64,000 bases of DNA from Flavobacteriaceae bacterium (GCA_026709415.1 JAPOSZ010000003.1:105880-169879); one strand, 5' to 3'. Positions 1 through 9,614 are shown, counted from the stretch's first letter. Numbers and translations: made by a program. The notes: generated by a model not told the origin, from the sequence alone.

Positions 1-379
1 TTCGTTTATCGAACTCTTTGCCTTCATAACCATATATCAAAACGGTAGATTTAGAAGGGTTTTCAGCATATGGAGTCAAGTCATCCATATTCTTTTTTAT
101 ATTTTGAGCTCTTTTAACTAAGACTAGCCGATATTTACCAAACATGGGATACATTTTAGCTGAAGCTATAATTTGTTCAATAGTCGCCTGATTCCCATCA
201 AAGCTCATCATATCAAATTCAGAACCATTGACATCCAAAATTTGTTTTTCGAGCAGTTGAGTTAATTCTTTTATAAAATATGTTTCTTGACCTGAAAACA
301 AATAAATTGGAGCGAACTTATGATTGGATATATCTTGTTTAAGTTGGTTATATTTTTGAAATCGATGGGAATTCAGCAT
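1..379 (-). CDS. holA: DNA polymerase III delta subunit, N-terminal part (cut by window edge)
   Basis: The reverse strand is open from an ATG at 377-379 to the window edge (126 codons). After a short leader it reads APIYLFSGQETYFIKEL, then an FDMMSFDGNQ segment and a YPMFGKYRLVLVKRAQ segment, the usual start of HolA, the clamp-loader subunit that opens the beta clamp. Only the N-terminal third is present, so the AAA lid and collar domains cannot be judged. It is divergent from the gene at 400 with 20 bp between the two starts. The identification rests on my recognition of the sequence pattern. Confidence 0.85.
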   Translation of the reverse strand, partial: MLNSHRFQKYNQLKQDISNHKFAPIYLFSGQETYFIKELTQLLEKQILDVNGSEFDMMSFDGNQATIEQIIASAKMYPMFGKYRLVLVKRAQNIKKNMDDLTPYAENPSKSTVLIYGYEGKEFDKR

Positions 380-399
380 TGATTTAGTAAATTGTTTTC

Positions 400-852
400 A
401 TGGAAGATGCCCTGAGAAATTCGGTTAATGAAATAAAAACTAAAATTATTGGCCATAAACGATACCTTTTTGATCAAGTTCGGGAAAAATGGTTGATCGA
501 TACTCCTGAAGAACGAGTTCGGATGCAATGTGTTCAATATTTGATTTCGGAAGTGAATGTACCAAAAACATGGATTTTAATCGAACATCAAATTAAATTA
601 CATAATACCGTAAAACGGGTGGATATCTTGGTTAAAAACAAAAATCAAACAAATTTTTTGATGGTCGAGTGTAAAGCTCCATCCGTTAGAATTACGCCAA
701 AACTGATTGAACAACAGACTACAATATATGCTAAAAAAATTCAGTGTGACTATTATATGGTGACCAATGGAAAAACACTTCCATGGATCTATACATATAA
801 TTCCAAAACTGGAGATTATCGTTTTTTAAAACAATTACCCTTATATCATTGA
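400..852 (+). CDS. HSDR_N-type PD-(D/E)xK protein (type I restriction R-subunit N-terminal-like)
   Basis: A 150-residue single-domain protein resembling the N-terminal nuclease domain of type I restriction R subunits. The fold signature is visible as VDILV (D75) followed by FLMVECKAP (E90, K92), the D...ExK metal-binding set, and the C-terminal YYMVTNGKTLPWIY matches the family. There is no helicase domain, so it is not a restriction subunit. Stand-alone copies next to holA are common in Bacteroidota, and their function is not established. The ATG at 400 gives normal family length. The stop overlaps the TTG start of the glycosyltransferase (TTGA), which suggests an operon. Confidence 0.8.
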   Translation: MEDALRNSVNEIKTKIIGHKRYLFDQVREKWLIDTPEERVRMQCVQYLISEVNVPKTWILIEHQIKLHNTVKRVDILVKNKNQTNFLMVECKAPSVRITPKLIEQQTTIYAKKIQCDYYMVTNGKTLPWIYTYNSKTGDYRFLKQLPLYH

Positions 853-1847
853 ACCATATCGATCAAATAGCCATCGCCATATTAAATTACAACGGTCTGG
901 ATTTACTAAAACAGTTTTTACCACACGTTATTTCCAATAGTCCGGAGGGCAAAATTTACATCATCGATAATGGATCTAGTGATGATTCAATTCATTGGAT
1001 CAAAACCCATTATCCATCGATTAAAATCATTTCACTTGATAAAAATTTTGGTTATGCTCGTGGGTATAATCAAGGCGTTCAACAAATCAAAGAATCCTTG
1101 ATATGTTTTCTAAACAATGATGTTCAAGTACCAGAAAATTGGCTTCAACCAATTCTTATGGAATTTGATTCTAAACCACAAATATCGATAGCTCAACCAC
1201 TAATTCTAGACTATAAAAAACCGAAATACTTCGAATATGCCGGTGCCGGTGGGGGATATTTGGATTTTTTTGGATTTCCCTATTGTCGAGGGAGAATTTT
1301 TAATCGTTTAGAAAAAATAACATCGATCGACCGAGCCACTCGATCCATTTTTTGGGCATCGGGCGCTTGCTTTTTTGTAAAAAAAGAAGTGTTTGAGGCC
1401 ATGGGAGGTTTTGATGAAAATTTTTTTTGTTATCAAGAAGAAATTGATTTTTGTTGGAGAGCCAAACGGTATGGATATTACACGGCGGCCATCGGACAAA
1501 GTGAGGTTTACCACCTTGGAAGTGGTTCTGCCATGACATCAGCCCGCAAAGTGTTTTATAATCATCGGAATTCATTGATGATGCTATTTAAAAATGCCTC
1601 CTTAAGTGACCTCATAGTCATATTACCTAGTCGTTTGATGATGGATTTCTTCATCGGCATTTTTTACTTAATCCAATTCAAGCTATCGAGGTTTAAAGCG
1701 ATTATACGTTCTCATTGGTCTTTTTTTAGAAACTGCTCGATTGTTTACAACAAGCGAAAAAACCTAAAAAAATATCCTTATGTCAAACACTTTAATGAAC
1801 TGAGTATTTTAGGGATATACATTAAAGAAAAATTAAAAACCAGATGA
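849..1847 (+). CDS. Glycosyltransferase family 2 (rhamnosyltransferase-like)
   Basis: A 332-residue GT-A fold glycosyltransferase. The nucleotide-sugar region shows VAILNYNG-type opening residues (AIAILNYNG), D40-NGSSDD and the metal-binding FLNND at 88-91. The acceptor region has SGACFFVKKEVFEAMGGFDE and CYQEEIDFCWR. A hydrophobic stretch near residues 250-275 suggests membrane association. The donor sugar cannot be told from sequence; cell-surface polysaccharide assembly is an inference. It starts with TTG, overlapping the previous stop by 4 bases, so translational coupling is likely. Confidence 0.85.
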   Translation: MNHIDQIAIAILNYNGLDLLKQFLPHVISNSPEGKIYIIDNGSSDDSIHWIKTHYPSIKIISLDKNFGYARGYNQGVQQIKESLICFLNNDVQVPENWLQPILMEFDSKPQISIAQPLILDYKKPKYFEYAGAGGGYLDFFGFPYCRGRIFNRLEKITSIDRATRSIFWASGACFFVKKEVFEAMGGFDENFFCYQEEIDFCWRAKRYGYYTAAIGQSEVYHLGSGSAMTSARKVFYNHRNSLMMLFKNASLSDLIVILPSRLMMDFFIGIFYLIQFKLSRFKAIIRSHWSFFRNCSIVYNKRKNLKKYPYVKHFNELSILGIYIKEKLKTR

Positions 1848-1869
1848 TTTATTTGAAAAAATAAAATTT

Positions 1870-1877
1870 TAACTTTG
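1870..1877 (+). promoter_or_regulatory. Bacteroidota -7 box (TAACTTTG)
   Basis: Exact match to the Bacteroidota TAnnTTTG -7 consensus, 50 bases upstream of the OmpA lipoprotein start. A TTTG lies at 1852-1855, but the 14-base gap is shorter than the usual spacing, so the -33 element is uncertain. Confidence 0.5.
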
Positions 1878-1926
1878 TAGCACAAAAATTGTCCTAAACA
1901 TTATTAAACCATTAAATGCCTATAAT

Positions 1927-2778
1927 ATGATTCGAATTTTAACTGTAGTCAGTTTGGCTGCTTTTTTGACTTCATGTGTTTCTATGAAAACATTCAAAGA
2001 TCTAGAGCAACTTCAAACTGAAACTCAAACCGCACTTGACAGTGCCACTGTCAAATTAAATATTTGTGAAGAAGAGCGAGCAGAAGCTGTAACCGCCATG
2101 GATTTGCTCCGACAAGAAAATGACTTTTTAAAATCCAATAATCAAGAATTAATCACCAATATTGGTGACTTGACAACCTTAACGCAAAAAGGAGCCGAAA
2201 ATCTTGAGCGATCATTAGAAAGTTTACAAGAAAAAGATCTTCAAATTAAAACCATGCAGGAAGCTGTAACCCGTAGAGATTCCGTTACGCTCGCTTTAGT
2301 CACTAGCTTAAAGGGTGCCCTTGGCGATATTTCAGATTCTGATATCGAAATCAGCGTTGAAAAAGGGGTTGTCTATGTGTCGATTTCGGACAAGTTATTA
2401 TTCAGAAGTGGATCTCATTATGTAACGACTCAAGCTCGAGGTGTTTTGGGTAAAGTGGCCACAGTCGTCAACAACCAACCTGAAATTGAATTCATGGTTG
2501 AAGGGCATACCGATAACGTGCCTATTAGTCAACCAGGCATTCAAGATAATTGGGATTTGAGTGTTAAACGAGCTACTTCCGTGGTTCGTATTTTACAAAA
2601 CGACTTTGATGTCCCACCAGAGCGAATGGTTGCCGCGGGGAGATCTTATTACCATCCCGTTGCCGATAATGATACCAGTGCTAACAGACAGCTCAATCGA
2701 AGAACAAGAATTGTCGTTTTACCAAGATTGGGACAGTTTTATGACTTGATTGAACAGGGTATGGAATCAGCTCCATAA
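1927..2778 (+). CDS. OmpA-family lipoprotein with coiled coil
   Basis: A 283-residue outer-membrane lipoprotein. It has a signal peptide with lipobox LTSC (Cys17), a heptad-rich, acidic coiled-coil region at about 25-125, and a C-terminal OmpA peptidoglycan-binding domain at about 150-270. That domain shows EGHTDNVPIS, NWDLSVKRATSVV, AAGRSYYHPVA and NRRTRIVV. By family it should tether the outer membrane to peptidoglycan in the periplasm. It is monocistronic, with its own -7 box and a strong terminator 35 bases after the stop. Confidence 0.9.
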   Translation: MIRILTVVSLAAFLTSCVSMKTFKDLEQLQTETQTALDSATVKLNICEEERAEAVTAMDLLRQENDFLKSNNQELITNIGDLTTLTQKGAENLERSLESLQEKDLQIKTMQEAVTRRDSVTLALVTSLKGALGDISDSDIEISVEKGVVYVSISDKLLFRSGSHYVTTQARGVLGKVATVVNNQPEIEFMVEGHTDNVPISQPGIQDNWDLSVKRATSVVRILQNDFDVPPERMVAAGRSYYHPVADNDTSANRQLNRRTRIVVLPRLGQFYDLIEQGMESAP

Positions 2779-2812
2779 CGAACCATACCGTTTTGATATA
2801 AGTAAATATTTT

Positions 2813-2842
2813 AAACCGCTTGACTAGTCAAGCGGTTTTTTT
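2813..2842. terminator. Rho-independent terminator
   Basis: A perfect 26-bp palindrome, AAACCGCTTGACT and its complement, followed by a T run. It lies between the convergent OmpA lipoprotein and threonylcarbamoyl-AMP synthase genes. The flanking A and T residues let it work in both directions. Confidence 0.9.
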
Positions 2843-2884
2843 ATGAGTTATCACAGACAACTATACGATTGCTTTTATAGGGAG

Positions 2885-3505
2885 TTAACGAAATTCACCT
2901 AGTCCTTGTCTCATCATTTGAAACGGTTCACTTGTTAAATCGACAACCGTTGATGGTATATTATTTCCATACCCTCCGTTGACAAACAAATCTATTCTTG
3001 AATCAGCATCCCATATTTGATATATCTCATTGGGGTCCGTTGAGTAAGTGACAATTTCATCTTCATTATATAAAGAAGCCGTTAAAATAGGAGCCTCTAG
3101 CTTTGAAATTAGTTCCAATAAAAATGGGTGATTAGGTATGCGAGCGCCGATAGTTTTTCTTTTATTAAACGGCTTGGGAAGTTTGTTTTTAGGTTCTAAA
3201 ATAAAAGTAATGGGACCAGGTGAGTTTCTTTTAATGACTTTATGTTGTGGATTGGTAATGATTCCGATATAATCAGTTAATTGCTTAATATCAGAAAATA
3301 TAAAACTTAGCTCAGCACGTTCTATTTTTTGATTCTTGATCAATCCTAATTTGTTTGTTGCTTGTTGTTGATTGGATAAACATCCCATGGCATAAACAGA
3401 ATCCGTGGGATAAATAGCAATCCCTCCACTTTTCAGTACATTGATGATTTGGTCAAAATACTTTTGATCTACAAAATGCTGAGGTAATTCAATATAACTA
3501 CTCAT
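2885..3505 (-). CDS. L-threonylcarbamoyladenylate synthase (Sua5/YciO/YrdC family)
   Basis: A 206-residue YrdC-fold protein that would make threonylcarbamoyl-AMP from threonine, bicarbonate and ATP for the tRNA t6A modification. Visible family motifs are GGIAIYPTDSVYAMGC near residue 27, SPGPITFILEP, the RIPNHPF loop and ILTASLYNED in place of the usual TSAN. The length fits the short YciO-type form without the Sua5 C-terminal domain. YciO-type proteins are less well proven as synthases than TsaC, so the exact activity is an inference. It overlaps the helicase stop by 4 bases (ATGA). Confidence 0.85.
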   Translation of the reverse strand: MSSYIELPQHFVDQKYFDQIINVLKSGGIAIYPTDSVYAMGCLSNQQQATNKLGLIKNQKIERAELSFIFSDIKQLTDYIGIITNPQHKVIKRNSPGPITFILEPKNKLPKPFNKRKTIGARIPNHPFLLELISKLEAPILTASLYNEDEIVTYSTDPNEIYQIWDADSRIDLFVNGGYGNNIPSTVVDLTSEPFQMMRQGLGEFR

Positions 3506-5850
3506 GGTTTGGTCCTCAAGATTTTGATTTTAGCATAGGCGAGAAGGAGTTTTTTTGCCGTTTGGATTTTTTCGAATTTAATCATAGCTTTTTTGTTTTG
3601 CCCTTTTCCTTCGATGAGCTCTACAACTCCCAAACCAAAAGTTTCATGGTCAACCTTGGAACCAATTTTGAGATTTGGATAGTAATCTTCTCCATTTTGA
3701 TCCGCATCTAAATCGTCAACTTTTTTAAGATTATCAAATTTTCTTGGTTCCATTATGGTTGAAATTTTTGAGGGTACATATTCAATGTTTGTTTTTGGTT
3801 TATACCGCTTAATTGGTTGGGTAAAATTAGTTTTTGAAATTCGAAAAATAAACTTTTGGTCAATTTCGTTTAAAAACTGACTGGGATAACATAACATTCT
3901 CTCTCCGGCTTTAAATCTTGAATTAGCATGTGTTAAATACAATAGTTTTTCGGCTCTAGTGGTTGCCACATACATCAATCTCCTTTCCTCTTCAATCCCT
4001 TCCGGCGTATTATTTAGTGCTGAAGGAAATAAATCTTCTTCGAGACCAACCACAAAAACACAGGGAAATTCTAACCCTTTTGATAGATGCACTGTCATCA
4101 ATGTCATCCGATTTAAGTGCTGCTCTTCTTGATCTTGAGAGGTATATAAGGCCACTGTTTGCAAATAGGATCCCAATGAGACATCTGTTTCTTGGTCATC
4201 CTCGCCTATGGCCTCTTGAATAAAGACACTCACACTATTGAGTAATTCATTGATGTTGGCTACTTTTTCATTAGCTATTTCCTCGGTTTCACTTCTTTTT
4301 TTTACAAAATCGATGATTTGAGTTCGCTTAATGACTAATTTGGACAGCTCAAAAGCATTTAATTGTTTTGATTCGACGACAAACCGATCAATCATGGATT
4401 TAAAATCCCAGAGTCTATTGACCATTGATTGCGTTATTCCATATGGCGTTTTAACCAGCTTGTCTATGGCCTCCATCAATGACAATTGATATTGATCAGC
4501 CAAGACAATCAGTTTATCCACTGTAGTTGGTCCGATGCCCCGGGTTGGTTTTGAAATGATTCTCTTAAAACTTTCTCGATCATTGTGGTTGATAATCAGT
4601 TTTAGATATGCCAGCACATCTTTTACTTCACTTCTTTCATAAAAACTAATGCCACCATAGATTTGATATGGCATTTGGAATTTACTAAAGATTTCTTCAA
4701 ATACTCTTGATTGTGCATTGGTTCGATAAAGAATACATATGTCGTTATAAGAAGCAATTTTTTGGTTTAGTAGGCCCGTGGAGGTATATCCTTTTTGGAT
4801 TATTTTGATGATTTCATCTTTGATAAAAGTAGCTTCCGCTATTTCACTATTGAGATTAACCACACCGACTTTATTTCCTACTGGATTTTCCGTAAAAAGG
4901 GTTTTTTCAATTTGCTTTTTATTATGCTTGATAATGGAATTAGCGGCCCCAATAATATTTTTGGTGGATCGATAGTTTTGCTCTAAACGATAAATCGAAG
5001 CCTTATCATATCGTTTTCTAAAATCTTGTATGTACTTTATTTTGGCTCCTCTAAAAGCATAAATACTTTGGGCATCATCGCCGACAACACAAACATTTTC
5101 GTATTTATCCGCTAGGATGTTCACTACTCGGTATTGAACTTCATTGATGTCTTGATATTCATCGACTAAAATGTATTTGAAACGAGTTTGATATTTCTGC
5201 AGTATCTGTGGATTTGTTTTCAGTAACTGATAGGTTTGAAGAAGTAAATCATCAAAATCCATGGCTCCAGATAAAATGCATTGGTGGTGATATCTCAAAT
5301 AAACATCGGCAAATTTGGGTTGTAATCGGTATCCATCCTGTAGGATGAGATCTTTTTGTTTTTGGTAATCTTCTGCAGTGATTAGCTCATTTTTTAAACT
5401 TGAAATTCGGGATAGTATTTGTCTGGGATTGTAGGCTTTTTTGGATAAGTCCATTTCTTTGATGAGTGCCCGGATCACCGACAAGGCATCAGAAGTATCA
5501 TAAATCGTAAAATTTTGAGGATAAGGGGTATGAGTAGATTCTACGCGTAATAATCTGGCAAAAATGGAATGAAACGTGCCCGCCCATAAAGAACGTCCTT
5601 GGTGGTGTTGAGTTAATCCAAAAATTCTATCTTTCATCACCTGGGAAGCTTTGTTGGTAAATGTCAAAGCCAAAATATGAAATGGACTAACCTTTTGTAA
5701 TAATAAATTGGCAATACGATAGGTTATCACTCTCGTTTTACCAGAACCTGCCCCAGCAACAATTAAAGTCGGCCCTTCAATATTCAGGACCGCTTGCTGT
5801 TGAGCATGATTGAGTTGACGAAGTAGTTCGCTTTGCGGGGTATCACTCAC
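3502..5850 (-). CDS. UvrD/PcrA-type DNA helicase
   Basis: A 782-residue superfamily 1A 3'-5' helicase for repair and replication-fork maintenance. Motifs run in order: Q motif LNHAQQQAV, Walker A AGAGSGKT near 32, the FTNKAS region, Walker B DEYQD, VVGDDAQSIYAFRGA, LEQNYRST, MTVHLSKGLEFPCVFV and EEERRLMYVATTRA. The C-terminus has a Tudor-like segment (SKVDHETFGLGVVELIEG) typical of PcrA, which contacts RNA polymerase in that family. It is the first gene of a two-gene unit with the threonylcarbamoyl-AMP synthase. UvrD versus PcrA naming is arbitrary here. Confidence 0.95.
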   Translation of the reverse strand: MSDTPQSELLRQLNHAQQQAVLNIEGPTLIVAGAGSGKTRVITYRIANLLLQKVSPFHILALTFTNKASQVMKDRIFGLTQHHQGRSLWAGTFHSIFARLLRVESTHTPYPQNFTIYDTSDALSVIRALIKEMDLSKKAYNPRQILSRISSLKNELITAEDYQKQKDLILQDGYRLQPKFADVYLRYHHQCILSGAMDFDDLLLQTYQLLKTNPQILQKYQTRFKYILVDEYQDINEVQYRVVNILADKYENVCVVGDDAQSIYAFRGAKIKYIQDFRKRYDKASIYRLEQNYRSTKNIIGAANSIIKHNKKQIEKTLFTENPVGNKVGVVNLNSEIAEATFIKDEIIKIIQKGYTSTGLLNQKIASYNDICILYRTNAQSRVFEEIFSKFQMPYQIYGGISFYERSEVKDVLAYLKLIINHNDRESFKRIISKPTRGIGPTTVDKLIVLADQYQLSLMEAIDKLVKTPYGITQSMVNRLWDFKSMIDRFVVESKQLNAFELSKLVIKRTQIIDFVKKRSETEEIANEKVANINELLNSVSVFIQEAIGEDDQETDVSLGSYLQTVALYTSQDQEEQHLNRMTLMTVHLSKGLEFPCVFVVGLEEDLFPSALNNTPEGIEEERRLMYVATTRAEKLLYLTHANSRFKAGERMLCYPSQFLNEIDQKFIFRISKTNFTQPIKRYKPKTNIEYVPSKISTIMEPRKFDNLKKVDDLDADQNGEDYYPNLKIGSKVDHETFGLGVVELIEGKGQNKKAMIKFEKIQTAKKLLLAYAKIKILRTKP

Positions 5851-5982
5851 AAATCATAAATCTATGCAAATGAATTTATTTTATGCTATAAAAGCAAAAA
5901 TGAATTGAACAATATTAAAAATAACTTGCATTAAATAAAACACAGATTTTTCGTTTCAAGTACTGGCATAAATTTGACTTGT

Positions 5983-6015
5983 TTTGATGTTGGAAAGATG
6001 GGATAATTACTTTTG
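5983..6015 (+). promoter_or_regulatory. Promoter of recG (TTTG-N21-TACTTTTG)
   Basis: TTTG at 5983-5986 and TACTTTTG at 6008-6015 match the Bacteroidota -33 and -7 elements with 21-base spacing. The predicted transcript starts about 13 bases before the recG ATG and has no Shine-Dalgarno sequence. Confidence 0.65.
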
Positions 6016-6032
6016 TTATAACGACACCTTAG

Positions 6033-8168
6033 ATGGTTAACCTTAAAACCAAATTAGAAAATTTTGGACCAACGGTTCGATATTCTAAAGTCATCGAAGA
6101 AATTTTTCATTTAAAAACCATCGATCATTTCATCCATTTTTATCCTTTGAGATACATCGATCGAAGTCAAACAAAGCCCATTGCCAACTTAACCTCCAAT
6201 GATAACGAAGTTCAAATAAGGGGTGTCTTGAAATCCATTCGCTATGAAGGTCAACCTCCAAAGCAACGTCTGACGGCTCTATTAGAAGACAGTCATATCA
6301 ATACCACAGTTTCAAATCCGTTTGGCTTTAATCGAACCAAATTAAAACTCGTGTGGTTTAAAAATATCGATTGGATTTGTAAAGCTTTAAAACCAGATCA
6401 CCAATACGTGGCTTTTGGGAAATTAAACTGGTTTCATGATACCCCTTCGATGATTCATCCCAACTTGAACTTATATTCCCATTACCGTCAAAAAAATGAT
6501 AAACCAATAACTCCAGTGTATCCCTCATCAGCTAAGTTTTCTGAAGTTTATTTGACTCAAGAAAAGTGGATTAAGTGTATTGAAGCCGTATTTAATATTC
6601 CTACCATTGAAATCACCGAATCACTACCCCATTATCTACGCGAAAAATATGGTTTGATGGCGAAAAAAGAAGCCCTCAAGAATATTCACTTTCCTGCAGA
6701 CCATCAAGCCCAGGAAAGAGCAAAAGAGCGCTTGAAATTTGAAGAAACTTTTTTTTTACAAATGCGAATGAGAACCAACACTCAAGAGAGAAGAGAAAAG
6801 AAAAATGGTTTTCTCATCAAAAAAATTGGTTCACATTTTAATTCATTTTACAATCATAAACTGGATTTTGAATTGACCAATGCTCAAAAAAGGGTGATTA
6901 AAGAAATCCTAGAGGATTTTAGACAAGGGGTTCAAATGAATAGATTACTTCAAGGCGATGTTGGTTCCGGAAAAACCATCGTCGCTTTGGTCGCCGCATT
7001 ACTCGCTATTGATTCCCATTATCAAGTGGCTTTAATCGCTCCTACTGAGATCTTAGCCCAACAACATTTTAAAACCTTTGTTCAGTATTTACCTGATTCT
7101 ATAAAGAACTATCATTTACTGACTGGTAGTACGCCTCCGTCAGAAAGAAATGCTATTTTAAGAGGAATGGTTCATGGATTTTCACCAATTCTCATTGGAA
7201 CGCATGCCATACTAGAAGATTGGGTGGCATTTAAAAACCTAGGATTGGTGGTCATTGACGAACAACATCGTTTTGGCGTTAAACAAAGAGCTAAACTTTG
7301 GACAAAAAGTATCGATGAAAAGCGATTACCCCATATTTTATTGATGAGTGCCACCCCAATTCCGAGGACACTAGCTCATACATTCTATGGGGATCTCGAT
7401 TTATCTATATTAAATGAATTGCCCCCTGGAAGAAAACCAATTCATACCAAGTATTTTAATTCCAATAAAAGAAGTCAAATCAATGAATTTTTAGCCTATC
7501 AAATCCAAGAAAAAAGACAGGTATTTGTTGTCTACCCATTGATTGAAGAATCTGAAAAATTGGATCTTTTACACCTAGAAGAAGGATATCATCAAATGAT
7601 AAAAACATTTCCATCACCCCAATATCGCGTGAACATGATGCATGGTAAAATGAAATCGCTCCAAAAAACGGCCATTATGCAACAATTTAAAGAGGGTGGT
7701 ATTGATATTTTATTATCCACAACGGTCATTGAGGTGGGTGTGGATGTTCCTAATGCCACGGTGATGATGATTGAAAATGCTGAACGATTTGGTCTCTCAC
7801 AATTACATCAATTAAGAGGAAGAGTGGGACGTGGGGCATCAAAGAGCTATTGTCTTCTCGTTTCAAATTCGAAACTATCTGAAAATGCTAAAGCGCGAAT
7901 CAAAATCATGACCCAAACGAACGATGGATTTAAAATTGCCGAAGAAGATCTTAGACTCAGAGGTGCTGGGGATTTGTTAGGTGTTCGTCAGAGTGGATTA
8001 GCCTTATACCGACTCACCGAACCCACTGAAATGGAATATATCGATAGGCAAAAGCGGATAGCGGAAGTTATCCTTAAAAATGATCCTTTTTTAACAACAG
8101 AAGAAAATGCTCCGATTAAAAAGGAATTACAACGCTTGCCCAAACAACAAAGTTTTTGGTCTAAATAA
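6033..8168 (+). CDS. recG: ATP-dependent DNA helicase RecG
   Basis: A 711-residue superfamily 2 helicase that reverses stalled forks and processes Holliday junctions. An N-terminal wedge/OB domain (about 1-240, with VQIRGVLKSIRYEG) is followed by Walker A GDVGSGKT, DEQHRFGVKQR, LLMSATPIPRTLA, TTVIEVGVDVPNATVM and QLRGRVGRG, and a C-terminal ILKNDPFL segment. Length and order match RecG. It is divergent from the UvrD gene and has its own consensus promoter. The decayed insertion sequence lies directly downstream. Confidence 0.97.
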   Translation: MVNLKTKLENFGPTVRYSKVIEEIFHLKTIDHFIHFYPLRYIDRSQTKPIANLTSNDNEVQIRGVLKSIRYEGQPPKQRLTALLEDSHINTTVSNPFGFNRTKLKLVWFKNIDWICKALKPDHQYVAFGKLNWFHDTPSMIHPNLNLYSHYRQKNDKPITPVYPSSAKFSEVYLTQEKWIKCIEAVFNIPTIEITESLPHYLREKYGLMAKKEALKNIHFPADHQAQERAKERLKFEETFFLQMRMRTNTQERREKKNGFLIKKIGSHFNSFYNHKLDFELTNAQKRVIKEILEDFRQGVQMNRLLQGDVGSGKTIVALVAALLAIDSHYQVALIAPTEILAQQHFKTFVQYLPDSIKNYHLLTGSTPPSERNAILRGMVHGFSPILIGTHAILEDWVAFKNLGLVVIDEQHRFGVKQRAKLWTKSIDEKRLPHILLMSATPIPRTLAHTFYGDLDLSILNELPPGRKPIHTKYFNSNKRSQINEFLAYQIQEKRQVFVVYPLIEESEKLDLLHLEEGYHQMIKTFPSPQYRVNMMHGKMKSLQKTAIMQQFKEGGIDILLSTTVIEVGVDVPNATVMMIENAERFGLSQLHQLRGRVGRGASKSYCLLVSNSKLSENAKARIKIMTQTNDGFKIAEEDLRLRGAGDLLGVRQSGLALYRLTEPTEMEYIDRQKRIAEVILKNDPFLTTEENAPIKKELQRLPKQQSFWSK

Positions 8169-8325
8169 TTTTTTTCCGATGGCCTTTGATGGATTTCAAA
8201 GACTTATAGAAAAATCTCTATCCACTTAGATTTGGGAATGGTGACTGATTGAACACCACTGGACTTAAAATATATATATAGAAATAAATCCATTAGTCTA
8301 ACCACACATCAGATTAACTGACAAG

Positions 8326-8380
8326 TTCAATTATCTAGTGTAACATGACCAGCCCAACCAAACGATTGACTAGAGAAGTT
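8326..8380 (+). repeat. Left terminal inverted repeat of the decayed insertion sequence
   Basis: Begins TTCAATTATCTAGTGTAAC. It pairs with the complement of 9859-9914 over about 55 bases with one gap. CTAGTGTAAC, CAAACGAT and GAAGTT are shared exactly, and most mismatches are transitions. The ATG at 8345 lies inside this repeat, so the open frame that begins there is not the transposase start. Confidence 0.75.
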
Positions 8381-8529
8381 ACTAATGCTAATTTGCATTT
8401 TAAATTACTTGAGACCTTGGCACTAAAATTTCGGCTTTCCGCTAGAATAAAGGATTTAGTCAAAAACTTCCTTCTTTTTATTGGACCATTGGTTTTGATC
8501 ATTTTGTTTTGGTCTATGGTACGCGATAG

Positions 8530-9614
8530 GCAACATTTCAAATCTTTTCCATCCAAACCAGTGAGCTTTTTGAATCCCCATCAAGGGTGGAGCCGAACAA
8601 CGACCCAACCGTTTTTCAATCAAGTCCATGACATCATCGATTGGCCACCGACCGAGGCTTTATTAGTTGAAAATGACCAATCTAGCAAAAAACAACGAGG
8701 CCAAAAAGTTGACCATCCCATGATTTTATTGAAAATGTAGTTGATTTCGGTCTGGTTTCACCTCTCGGATGTTCGGACCGAAGAATTCATGAAAGACAGC
8801 ATCCGTTTCACGGCTTTTGGTGGTTGAGACATGGAAGATGCGGTTCCCGATCACAGCACGCTGTCTCGTTTTCGTTCGGAGTTGACGGCCAAAAAGCTCG
8901 ATCAAAAGATCATGGACGAAGTCCATCGACAGCTCACCGAAAAGGCCGTGATCCTTCAAGGTACGGCCGTCGTGGATGCCAGCATCACCACCAGTCCCTT
9001 TACTCCCAAAAGCCAACCCAAGAAAATGGCTCCAAACCGAAAAGAAGACGAGTGTGAAGAGCCAGAACTCCAAGCTGAAGACCATGACCATGAATAACAA
9101 GAAGAAGATTCTCCCAACGCCGACCATGAAGCCCGTTGGTTCAAAAAAAGGAAAAAGACGTACGATGGGTACCAGCGACACATCGCCACGACCGAAAAAG
9201 GCTTGATGCTGGGGGGGGGGGGGACACACGGTGGCCGCCAAGGAGCATGACCGTCAAGGTCTCCAGCCTTTGATGAAAGGCCTTTCGGTCGAAGAACGAC
9301 AACGAGTCTTGGCCGATAAAGAGTCCCAATCAAAGGAGAATGACCAACTTTTGGAGGCTATGGGTAGTGAGTCTTTGGTGATGGAAAAAGGGGATCGCCA
9401 CAAGCCCTTAACGAAGCCACCAAAAGAACGAAACAAAGCCATCAGCAAAGAACGTTGGGTGGTGAAACAGACTTTCGGTGGATTGGCTCGCTGGTTTCAC
9501 GGTCAAGTCACCCGACTCAAAGGACTAGAGAAAATCCATCACCAACCTGTTTTGGAGTCGATCGCCTACCATTGGAAGAGATCACCAAGTATGATAGCTC
9601 TCATGCCAACCTAA
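8530..9614 (+). pseudogene. IS5/IS1182-like transposase, multiply broken
   Basis: One frame reads FNQVHDIIDW, an in-frame TAG at 8738, HLSDVRTEEF, an in-frame TGA near 8827, MEDAVPDHSTLSRFRSEL, AVVDASITTSPF (first catalytic Asp) and a TAA at 9095, then EARWFKKRKKTYDGYQRHIATTEKG. At a run of 13 G (9211-9223) the frame shifts; the next frame has VAAKEHDRQG, VLADKESQ (second Asp, normally ADKGY) and NKAISKERWVVKQTFGGLARWF. The last catalytic Glu, normally WVVE-TFG, is Lys here. Three stops, a frameshift and a lost catalytic residue make it clearly inactive. The N-terminal boundary is approximate. Confidence 0.85.
9211..9223 (+). repeat. Poly-G tract (13 G) at a frameshift in the dead transposase
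   Basis: Thirteen consecutive G. With twelve G the upstream and downstream halves of the transposase would be in one frame, so the extra G is the lesion, or a read error, at this point. Confidence 0.8.

Noticed and set aside
8345..8520. Apparent gene start upstream of the dead transposase
   Set aside because: The ATG lies inside the left inverted repeat, and the encoded segment before about 8530 shows no transposase similarity.
8726..9333. Minus-strand frames opposite the transposase
   Set aside because: They are mirror frames of the GC-rich pseudogene, and their products are low-complexity Phe/Ser/Pro-rich sequences.
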